Both the position numbers and the translations under genes were made by a program. The notes below the pieces were generated by a model. It searched no databases, was not told the DNA's origin, and worked only from the letters and a program-made list of their open reading frames with translations. DNA of 18,904 nt from an uncultured Clostridia bacterium (GTDB lineage: Bacteria; Bacillota; Clostridia; Christensenellales; Aristaeellaceae). This document shows, piece by piece, positions 1 to 5,707 of the stretch (the first letter of the stretch is position 1; each line of letters opens with the position of its first letter). Location: positions 1 to 18,904 of the forward strand of contig CAKUOX010000046.1 in the NCBI GenBank assembly GCA_934670175.1, in the 5' to 3' direction.

Positions 1-399
1 CTGCAAAGCAGCCTCGCGGTGAATCTCGACGCCATGGGCGTGCGTACCGTGAAATATGCGGTAGACAGCGCCGCGCCCATCATTGGCAGCGGCATTTCAG
101 ATGCCTGGGAGGGCTATATATCCGGTGTGATGGTCGCCAAGGACGCTGTGGGCTTAAGCGGCATGCTCTGCCTGTTGGCGGCGGGCGTGCAGCCGATGCT
201 CACCTGCGCGGCCAGCATGCTGCTGTTTTCCTTTGCGGCGGCATTTATGGAGGTGCTGGGCGAAAGGCGCGGCGCGCATGCCGCGCGTCAGATGAGCGCC
301 GTGTGTCAAATGGCGCTTACGCTGGCGACGGCTGCGCTCGCCATATCAATGGCGCTGCTCGGCGGCGCGATGGGCATGGGCAAGATCCTCGGGAGGTGA
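1..399 (+). CDS. spoIIIAE: Stage III sporulation protein AE, 3' part
   Basis: The reading frame is open from base 1, so the 5' end lies outside the window; 132 residues are visible. SpoIIIAE is a polytopic membrane protein of the SpoIIIA-SpoIIQ channel that links mother cell and forespore during engulfment. The visible part begins with a stretch typical of the family's C-terminal half (residues V16-K17 onward, then a PIIGSGISDAWEG motif). It continues with at least two hydrophobic segments, about residues 47-75 and 99-125, and ends in a short basic tail. The call rests on this pattern plus three following genes that match SpoIIIAF, AG and AH in order. The stop overlaps the GGGAGGTGA ribosome binding site of the next gene, so the genes are translationally close. 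A GTG at 19 is only an internal codon. Confidence 0.85.
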   Translation: MQSSLAVNLDAMGVRTVKYAVDSAAPIIGSGISDAWEGYISGVMVAKDAVGLSGMLCLLAAGVQPMLTCAASMLLFSFAAAFMEVLGERRGAHAARQMSAVCQMALTLATAALAISMALLGGAMGMGKILGR

Positions 400-404
400 C
401 GCAG

Positions 405-590
405 ATGGAAAAGGCTGCCTATATCATTTCGGCGCTTTGCCTGCTGGCGACGCTGTGCGAACAGCTACTGGATCAAAGCAGGCTGCTGCCATGCGTGCGC
501 ATGCTGATCGGGCTCGAGGCCCTCGTGGTGTTCATATCCATGCTGAGCGCGTTTGTCGGCGCAATCTCGCATTTGGGAGGCAAAACATGA
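405..590 (+). CDS. spoIIIAF: Very short SpoIIIAF-like membrane protein
   Basis: This encodes only 61 residues. Position between spoIIIAE and a spoIIIAG-like gene, plus two hydrophobic helices (about residues 4-18 and 31-55), identify it as SpoIIIAF. The helices are separated by a short polar link containing EQLLDQSRLLPCVRMLIGLE, which resembles the N-terminal membrane hairpin of SpoIIIAF. Known SpoIIIAF proteins are around 200 residues, with a soluble C-terminal domain after the two helices. Here the frame stops shortly after helix two, so only the membrane anchor is present. The start ATG has GGGAGGTGA about five bases upstream, overlapping the spoIIIAE stop. The end overlaps the next start (ATGA). 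I see no continuation of a soluble domain in another frame, so this looks like a genuinely short gene rather than an obvious frameshift. Confidence 0.72.
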   Translation: MEKAAYIISALCLLATLCEQLLDQSRLLPCVRMLIGLEALVVFISMLSAFVGAISHLGGKT

Positions 591-910
591 AAAGGATCAT
601 GCAGGCGCTTAAATCTGCGCGCTGGCTGGAAATGACGCTGATCGTGGTGCTGATGTGCATCGCCGCGGTCGTAGCGCTGAGCGGCGTGCAGGATTCACCC
701 GCGCGCACTGCCGAGGAAACGCGGCTGAGATCGCTGCTTTCGGAGATAGACGGCGCGGGCAGGGTGGACGTGGTGCTCGGCGAGGACGGCGCTGTGGTAA
801 CGGCGGCCGGTGCGGGGCGCATCGACGTGATGCTGAAATTGCAGCGCGCGGTTCAGGCGGCTACGGGCTTTGAGCTTCGACGCATCGAAATAATCGAGGC
901 GAAAAAATAG
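587..910 (+). CDS. spoIIIAG: Short SpoIIIAG-like protein
   Basis: A 107-residue protein whose ATG overlaps the preceding stop as ATGA, with GGGAGG seven bases upstream. It has one transmembrane segment at about residues 16-33. The extracytoplasmic part follows: a helix-like start (EETRLRSLLSEIDGAGRVDV, residues 44-63), a short turn, then residues 76-107, which contain a RIDVMLKLQRAVQAATG stretch and a final RRIEIIEA strand. This alternation of L-x-x-I-x-G-x-G-x-V-x-V with a later R-A-V-Q helix is the ring-building (RBM-like) fold used by SpoIIIAG to form an oligomeric ring in the forespore channel. Bacillus SpoIIIAG is about twice as long; the extra beta insertion and the long cytoplasmic N-terminus are absent here. 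SpoIIIAH follows after three bases. Confidence 0.75.
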   Translation: MKRIMQALKSARWLEMTLIVVLMCIAAVVALSGVQDSPARTAEETRLRSLLSEIDGAGRVDVVLGEDGAVVTAAGAGRIDVMLKLQRAVQAATGFELRRIEIIEAKK

Positions 911-913
911 GAG

Positions 914-1399
914 ATGAAGCAGATGTTGAAGCGAAGTATCGCGGCGGCACTGGTATTGATGCTGGCGGCAGGGCTGTTTTTCATGCTGCGGCATCCAGAA
1001 ACTGCGATCCAGGCAAGCAGCGCGCAGATGCAGAGCGCCGAAGAGACTGAAACGGACGCGATGCTGAGCTTTAGAACGCTGCGCCAGCAGCTTCGCGCCA
1101 TGGAAAAAGCGCAGCTGAACGAAATCTCGGCCGCCGCAAATGCGGAAGCTGAGATCCGCAGCGCGGCGCAGCGGCAGCTGCTGGAGCTCTGCGCGGCGGA
1201 GGAAGCGGAGCTGACGTTGGAGGGCGCGCTGAAAATGCTAGGCTATGCAGACGCGGTGGTCACGGTGCATCGGGATTGCGTGAACGTGATTTTGAAGGCG
1301 GAGCTGATTACACAGCAGGAAAGCGCGGCGATACTGGATCTGGTATGCCGCGAGACCGGCACGCTGGGCGGCAATGTTAAAATCATACCGATAAATTAA
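914..1399 (+). CDS. spoIIIAH: SpoIIIAH-like stage III sporulation protein
   Basis: A 161-residue membrane-anchored protein. It has one N-terminal hydrophobic helix (about residues 7-24), then a long charged, Ala/Glu-rich helical stretch (about residues 38-95), and a compact C-terminal domain. That domain holds LEGALKMLGYADAVVTV, then VILKAELITQQESAAILDLV and a final VKIIPIN. These match the SpoIIIAH pattern of a 'long helix, GF/Y-x-DAVV strand, LT-x-x-Q-A-x-x-I helix, I-K-I-I-P' ending. SpoIIIAH sits in the mother-cell membrane and binds SpoIIQ from the forespore across the intermembrane space. It is somewhat shorter than the Bacillus protein (about 218). AGGAGATG just before the start serves as ribosome binding site. 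No clear terminator follows, and the next gene has its own promoter. Confidence 0.85.
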   Translation: MKQMLKRSIAAALVLMLAAGLFFMLRHPETAIQASSAQMQSAEETETDAMLSFRTLRQQLRAMEKAQLNEISAAANAEAEIRSAAQRQLLELCAAEEAELTLEGALKMLGYADAVVTVHRDCVNVILKAELITQQESAAILDLVCRETGTLGGNVKIIPIN

Positions 1400-1411
1400 G
1401 GTAAAATGCGA

Positions 1412-1440
1412 TTGCGCTTTGATGGATCATCTGCTATAAT
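1412..1440 (+). promoter_or_regulatory. Sigma-A-type promoter upstream of asp23-family gene
   Basis: A perfect TATAAT (1435-1440) is preceded by TG one base upstream (extended -10) and by TTGCGC (1412-1417) at a 17-base spacer. Transcription would start near 1447 and leave a leader of about 70 bases before the ATG at 1521. It separates the sporulation operon from the vegetative stress/housekeeping block. Confidence 0.72.
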
Positions 1441-1520
1441 ATGAGCAGGGTGGAATTTCCGCTCCGGATACGGCGCATCGCGCGCCTGCAAAATCAGACT
1501 TAAAACGGGAGGTCTGCACG

Positions 1521-2054
1521 ATGACAGAGAATAACCAGCAGGATGTAAAGCTGGATGAAAATCCGAACGGTACCGTTTCGTTCGCAACGGACGTAGTAGC
1601 CACGATCGCCGGTCTGGCAGTGACCGAGGTCGATGGCGTGGCCAGCATGAGCTCGCCTGCAGGCGGTTTTGCGGATATGTTTTCCCGCAAAAACAGCCGC
1701 AATTTCACCAAAGGCGTGCGCATCGATCTGGACGGCAACAAGGTCACGGTGGACGTTACCATCGTGGTGGAATACGGCTCGCCCGTGCCGGACGTGGCGC
1801 ATAGCATTCAGGAAAATGTAAAAAAGGCCATCGAAACCATGAGCGGGCTGGATGTGCACGCGGTAGACGTGCATGTCAGCGGCGTGAGCTTCGAACGCGA
1901 ACAGCGCGCGGCTGCCGAACTGGAGGAGCAGCGCCGGAAAATGCTGGAAAAGACCGACGCGACTGCTGCTGCCGAGCCGGTCAAGCCTGTGGCTGAGACC
2001 GAGCCTGAAGCCGGGGCCGAGGCGGAGCCGGAGGGCGAGGCTGACGGCGAATAA
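1521..2054 (+). CDS. Asp23/Gls24 family envelope stress protein
   Basis: A 177-residue protein. The core (about residues 12-125) shows the Asp23/DUF322 pattern: GTVSFATDVVATIAGLAVTE, then DGVASMSSP, a strand with a VTVDVTIVVEYG motif, and a helix VAHSIQENVKKAIETMSGLD followed by VHAVDVHVSGVSF. The family is abundant, membrane-tethered through AmaP, and linked to cell-envelope homeostasis. After about residue 128 comes a charged helix, then a low-complexity Glu/Ala/Pro tail to the end. The start is supported by GGGAGG (1508-1513) and the promoter at 1412-1440. The family is usually found next to nusB in Firmicutes (yqhY position), as here. The accB/accC genes that stand between spoIIIAH and this gene in Bacillus are missing. 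Confidence 0.9.
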   Translation: MTENNQQDVKLDENPNGTVSFATDVVATIAGLAVTEVDGVASMSSPAGGFADMFSRKNSRNFTKGVRIDLDGNKVTVDVTIVVEYGSPVPDVAHSIQENVKKAIETMSGLDVHAVDVHVSGVSFEREQRAAAELEEQRRKMLEKTDATAAAEPVKPVAETEPEAGAEAEPEGEADGE

Positions 2055-2106
2055 GCGCATGAATCTGCGCGGTCGGTATCGCTTTAAACAAAGGGGTGAA
2101 CTAACC

Positions 2107-2823
2107 ATGAAGCTGAATTTTGGGAAAAAACTGGTTCTGTTTTTGCATTGGCTGCTCTCGATCATGGGCGTGGCGCTGGCCGCCTGCCTGTGCGTGTGGC
2201 CGGATTTCATCTACGGTCTGTTTGACAGCGCATACGCTGGGATGGGCAAGCGCAGCGTGGATGGGATCGGCATCGCGCTGCTGGCGGTATACCTGCTGCT
2301 GAGCGTGCTGGCGGTCATGTTCATTTTTTCCGGACGGCGCAGCCGCAGGGATCGCGGCTTCATTACCGTAGATTCCAGCGATTCGGGAAAGACCCGCATC
2401 GCGGTGGGCGCGGTGGAGCAGATGATCCGTCAGGCCGTGCGCATGGTAGACGGCATTACCGAGCTGAAAACGAATATTATCAATCTGGACGACGCCATTT
2501 CCATCGTCGCAAACGTAACCATCGCCAGCGGCGCGCATATTCCCACCGTTACGGTCAATATCCAGCGCGCGATCCGCAGCTACATCGAGCTCAACTGCGG
2601 CGTGGCTGTGCGCGAGGTGAGCGTGAGCGTGCATGCGGTGGACGGCATGGCCAAGGGCGCGCCTGCCGTGCCTTCGCCGGAAGTACATACGGTATCTGAG
2701 CCGAAACCGGCTTATGCCGCGCCGGAGATGCGTTTTGATCCGGCTCCGGCAGAAGATACGTCCGTCGAGACGGCGCCCGAAACGGAGAATACGGAAAATA
2801 CGCAGGAAGATAACGAGGCTTGA
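2107..2823 (+). CDS. amaP: AmaP-like membrane anchor for Asp23-family protein
   Basis: A 238-residue protein. Two transmembrane helices lie near the N-terminus (about residues 9-31 and 54-76), followed by a basic stretch (GRRSRRDR). Residues 84-180 form a soluble domain similar to Asp23 itself, with AVGAVEQMIRQAVRMVDGIT, a strand ISIVANVTIASG, the helix VTVNIQRAIRSYIELNCG, and a closing VREVSVSVHAV. The last 55 residues are Pro/Glu/Ala/Thr-rich and probably disordered. This layout is that of AmaP, which holds Asp23 at the membrane. The chosen ATG follows AAGGGGTGA at 2091-2099; an in-frame ATG at 2059 has no such site. It is co-directional with the Asp23-family gene 52 bases upstream and ends three bases before nusB. 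Confidence 0.82.
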   Translation: MKLNFGKKLVLFLHWLLSIMGVALAACLCVWPDFIYGLFDSAYAGMGKRSVDGIGIALLAVYLLLSVLAVMFIFSGRRSRRDRGFITVDSSDSGKTRIAVGAVEQMIRQAVRMVDGITELKTNIINLDDAISIVANVTIASGAHIPTVTVNIQRAIRSYIELNCGVAVREVSVSVHAVDGMAKGAPAVPSPEVHTVSEPKPAYAAPEMRFDPAPAEDTSVETAPETENTENTQEDNEA

Positions 2824-2826
2824 TTT

Positions 2827-3225
2827 ATGAATAGAACGATTGCCCGCGCGCGCGCAATGCAGCTGATTTACGAGAGCGAGATGGGCGGAGACGGCGGCGA
2901 GGAAACACGCATTGACCTGCTCGGCGTTGAACCGAACGAGGAAGAGGCGGATTACATGGAGCGCATGTTCAAGGGCGTTTCGGAGAACATGGGCCGTCTG
3001 GATGCGGATATTGCCGCACACCTGCGCGGTTGGACGCTGGAGCGCCTCTCGCGCGTGGATTTGGCCATACTCCGGCTCGGCGCATACGAGCTGATGCTGC
3101 GCGAGGTATCCGCCAGGGTCGTGATCAACGAGGCTGTGGAGCTGGCCAACCAGTATTCTACGGAAAAGGCGGGATCGTTTATAAACGGTGTGCTGGGCAA
3201 CATTTCGCGCTCGGCGGCGGAATAA
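2827..3225 (+). CDS. nusB: Transcription antitermination factor NusB
   Basis: 132 residues, the usual NusB size. The all-helical family signature is visible: an N-terminal RARAMQLIYESEM segment, a central helix containing DADIAAHLRGWTLERLSRVD, then LAILRLGAYELMLRE and the highly conserved VVINEAVELANQYSTEKAGS followed by FINGVLG. NusB binds boxA RNA with S10 (NusE) to prevent premature termination in rRNA operons. The start is three bases after the AmaP stop, with a GAGG site inside the end of amaP (2815-2818), so the two genes are probably co-transcribed. Confidence 0.96.
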   Translation: MNRTIARARAMQLIYESEMGGDGGEETRIDLLGVEPNEEEADYMERMFKGVSENMGRLDADIAAHLRGWTLERLSRVDLAILRLGAYELMLREVSARVVINEAVELANQYSTEKAGSFINGVLGNISRSAAE

Positions 3226-3255
3226 GTCTCACTCTGCCAAAAACTCTAAATGCTG

Positions 3256-3288
3256 CGGCCGGCGGCCCTTGTTGTGGGACGCCGGCTG
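3256..3288 (+). terminator. GC-rich hairpin between nusB and xseA
   Basis: GCCGGCG (3258-3264) pairs perfectly with CGCCGGC (3280-3286). A CCC/GGG inner helix is separated from this by one G/A mismatch, and the loop is TTGTTGT. It is followed by TGTTTAAA, which is only a weak U-tract. It lies in the only sizeable gap (82 bases) in the early part of the run, six bases before the xseA ribosome binding site. It may act as a leaky terminator or processing site that sets nusB apart from xseA. Confidence 0.45.
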
Positions 3289-3307
3289 TTTAAAGTGAGG
3301 ACGGCAA

Positions 3308-4540
3308 ATGATGGAAACGGAACGCGCGCTGAGCGTCAGCGAGCTGAACGAATATGTACGCAGGCTGCTGGCAGGCGATGTGCTGCTGCGCAGCGTGGAG
3401 GTGACCGGCGAGATCTCCGGTTACAAGCACCATATCAGCGGACATCGCTATTTTTCGCTGAAGGATGCTGGCGCGCGCGTGCAGTGCGTCATGTTCCGGC
3501 AAAACGCCATGTCGCTGGATTTTCAGCCGAAGGACGGCATGCAGGTGCGCGTGAGCGCCAGCGCTTCGCTGTTTCCGCGGGACGGCAGCTATCAGCTCTA
3601 CGTCAACCGCATGCAGGAGCGCGGGGCGGGCGACCTGTACCAGAAATTTGAGGCGCTCAAGCGCAAGCTGTCGGCAGAGGGCCTGTTTGATCCGGCGATC
3701 AAGCGCGAAATACCGTTTACGCCCCGTTATATCGGCATAGCCACGTCCGCAACGGGCGCGGCGGTGCGCGATATTATCCGCGTGGCGCGCAGGCGCGCTC
3801 CGAACGTCGGCATTATCCTCGCGCCGTGCGCCGTGCAGGGCGCGGATGCGGCGGGCGAGATCGTGGCGGCGATTCAGGCGCTCAACCGCGACGGCAGGCC
3901 GGACGTGATACTGGCCGGACGCGGCGGCGGCTCCATGGAGGATCTGTGGGCGTTCAATGAAGAATGCGTTGCCCGCGCGATCGCCGCCTCCAGCATACCC
4001 ACCATATCCTGCGTGGGGCATGAAACGGATTTTACCATTGCGGACTTCGTTGCCGACGTGCGCGCGGCCACGCCGTCGATGGCGGCTGAGATCGCTGTGC
4101 CGGTTATCGCGGAGCTGCGCAAAACGCTTAACGGGCTCGCGGGGCGCTTTAATTCGGCGCTGATCCAGTCCAACCGCCTGCGCCGCGCACAGCTGGCGCG
4201 GCTGACCGCTTCGCCGGTGTTCCGCGATCCGCAGCGCGCGCTGATCGAGGCGCGGCGAAGGCGCGTGGAGGAGCTGTGCGCGCGCAGCGAGGCGCAGATC
4301 ACAGAGCGCCTGAGAAGGGAACGCGCGCGGCTGGACAGGGCGGCAGCAAAGCTGCAGGCGCTCGATCCATCGGCGGTGCTTGGGCGCGGCTATGCCTGCG
4401 TTTCCGTAAATGGACATATCTGTTCGTCCGCATCGGCGCTTATGCCGGATATGGTCGTGCAGCTGCGCTTTGCGGACGGCAGTGCGCAGGCGAAGGTACT
4501 TGAAAACAAACCAGATCAGATCGGAGATAAAGCGCAATGA
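3308..4540 (+). CDS. xseA: Exodeoxyribonuclease VII large subunit
   Basis: 410 residues, typical for XseA. It opens with an OB-fold domain (about residues 6-100, starting SVSELNEYVRRLL and including VTGEISGYK), which binds single-stranded DNA. The catalytic domain follows, with PRYIGIATSATGAAVRDII (about 138-156) and the signature GRGGGSMEDLWAFNEE (about 200-215). Next come IPTISCVGHETDFTIADFVA and ATPSMAAE. The C-terminal third is the charged coiled-coil that binds small subunits. The enzyme degrades ssDNA to oligonucleotides together with XseB. There are two adjacent ATGs (3308, 3311); GTGAGG at 3295-3300 favours the first. The stop overlaps the xseB start (ATGA). Confidence 0.97.
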   Translation: MMETERALSVSELNEYVRRLLAGDVLLRSVEVTGEISGYKHHISGHRYFSLKDAGARVQCVMFRQNAMSLDFQPKDGMQVRVSASASLFPRDGSYQLYVNRMQERGAGDLYQKFEALKRKLSAEGLFDPAIKREIPFTPRYIGIATSATGAAVRDIIRVARRRAPNVGIILAPCAVQGADAAGEIVAAIQALNRDGRPDVILAGRGGGSMEDLWAFNEECVARAIAASSIPTISCVGHETDFTIADFVADVRAATPSMAAEIAVPVIAELRKTLNGLAGRFNSALIQSNRLRRAQLARLTASPVFRDPQRALIEARRRRVEELCARSEAQITERLRRERARLDRAAAKLQALDPSAVLGRGYACVSVNGHICSSASALMPDMVVQLRFADGSAQAKVLENKPDQIGDKAQ

Positions 4541-4761
4541 AGGAAGAAAAGCTGAGCTATGAGGCCGGCATACAGGAGCTTGAGGAGCTGGTCAGATCGC
4601 TGGAAACCGGCGAGATGACGCTGGAGGGATCCTTTCAGGCATATGAGCGCGCCGTAGTGCTCAAGGTCGCGCTCGAAAAGCTGTTGGACGAGGGCGACAA
4701 GCGCATACTCGTACTTACCGGTGATCGGGAAACGGAAATGAACGCGGAGGAGATCAAATGA
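4537..4761 (+). CDS. xseB: Exodeoxyribonuclease VII small subunit
   Basis: 74 residues, within the family's usual range. The sequence shows the XseB pattern: SYEAGIQELEELVRSLETGE, then MTLEGSFQAYERAVVLK, then a helix with LEKLLDEGDKRI. XseB wraps around the coiled-coil of XseA and activates the nuclease. The start overlaps the xseA stop by four bases, and its own stop overlaps the ispA start in the same way, which points to translational coupling. GGAG at 4523-4526 is the likely ribosome binding site. Confidence 0.95.
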   Translation: MKEEKLSYEAGIQELEELVRSLETGEMTLEGSFQAYERAVVLKVALEKLLDEGDKRILVLTGDRETEMNAEEIK

Positions 4762-5663
4762 AAACGCTGAAGGAATACGCTGCGGCGGTCAACGCGCGGC
4801 TGGAAACGATATTGCCCGACCTTCCACAGGACAGCTATACCGAGGGTGAAATGCCCGAGCTTCTGGCGCGCTCCATGCGCTACAGCCTGCTGGCGGGTGG
4901 AAAGCGCCTGCGTCCTGCAATGATGCTGGCGGCCATCGATATGCTGGGCGGCGACTGCGCGTGCTGGCTGGATTTTGCGTGTGCGGTTGAAATGATTCAC
5001 AGCTATTCGCTGATTCACGACGATCTGCCCGGCATGGACGACGATACCATGCGCCGCGGCCGCCCGACGAACCATGTGGTGTTCGGCGTGGGGCAGGCGA
5101 TTCTGGCGGGCGACGGTCTGCTGAACTATGCGGTTGAGACCATGCTGCGCACGGCGCTCGCCGCGCCCTGCGACGCGCAGCGGGCCCTTGAGGCCATCTA
5201 TGAGGTCGCGACAGGCTGCGGCGTTAGCGGCATGATCGCCGGTCAGGTGATGGACCTGTACTGCGAGGCGAACAGGGTTGCCTCCGAGTCGGCGCTCAGC
5301 TATATCCAGCGCGGCAAGACGGCCTGCATGTTCATCTATCCGCTGCGCGCCGCCGGCCGGCTCTGCGGTGCGACTGAGGCTGAAATCGATGCGCTGGGCG
5401 CATATGGCGAGGCCTTTGGCCGTGCGTTCCAGACGGTGGACGACCTGCTGGATGTGACCGGCGACGCCGCTCAAATGGGTAAGACGCTCGGCAAGGACGC
5501 CGAGCACGGCAAGCTCACGATGGTTTCCATGCACGGCGTGGACGGCGCGCGCCGCGCTGCGGCGGAGGAGACGCAGAAGGCGCTTGACGCGCTTGCGCGC
5601 TTCGATGGCCGCGCGGATTTCTTCCGCGATTTGATACGCGGCATGGCTACGCGCAGCAACTGA
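4758..5663 (+). CDS. ispA: Polyprenyl (farnesyl/geranyl) diphosphate synthase
   Basis: 301 residues, matching short-chain bacterial FPP synthases. The first Asp-rich motif is DDLPGMDDD (residues 88-96) within IHDDLPGMDDDTMRRGRPTN. The second is DDLLDVTGD (228-236), followed by GKTLGKDAEHGK. The GGKRLRP motif (47-53) binds isopentenyl diphosphate. The two-residue insertion between the Asp pairs of the first motif is the bacterial type II FPPS form. The enzyme condenses IPP with DMAPP/GPP and feeds undecaprenol and quinone synthesis. The start overlaps the xseB stop as ATGA, with GGAGGAG at 4746-4752. Exact product length cannot be read from the sequence, but context with dxs supports IspA. Confidence 0.94.
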   Translation: MKTLKEYAAAVNARLETILPDLPQDSYTEGEMPELLARSMRYSLLAGGKRLRPAMMLAAIDMLGGDCACWLDFACAVEMIHSYSLIHDDLPGMDDDTMRRGRPTNHVVFGVGQAILAGDGLLNYAVETMLRTALAAPCDAQRALEAIYEVATGCGVSGMIAGQVMDLYCEANRVASESALSYIQRGKTACMFIYPLRAAGRLCGATEAEIDALGAYGEAFGRAFQTVDDLLDVTGDAAQMGKTLGKDAEHGKLTMVSMHGVDGARRAAAEETQKALDALARFDGRADFFRDLIRGMATRSN

Positions 5664-5707
5664 GCGCTGCGCAGCCGTTCAAATTCTGTCGATCTGAGGA
5701 AGAACGA

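Noticed and set aside
3290..4537. Long open frame on the minus strand opposite xseA (415 codons)
   Set aside because: It mirrors the high GC content of a confident gene, is rich in His/Arg/Ala as antisense frames are, has no recognisable motif and overlaps xseA completely.
5651..5672. Hairpin GCGCAGC/GCTGCGC spanning the ispA stop
   Set aside because: It is only seven pairs with no T-run, and in GC-rich DNA such matches are common; dxs follows closely with its own good ribosome binding site.
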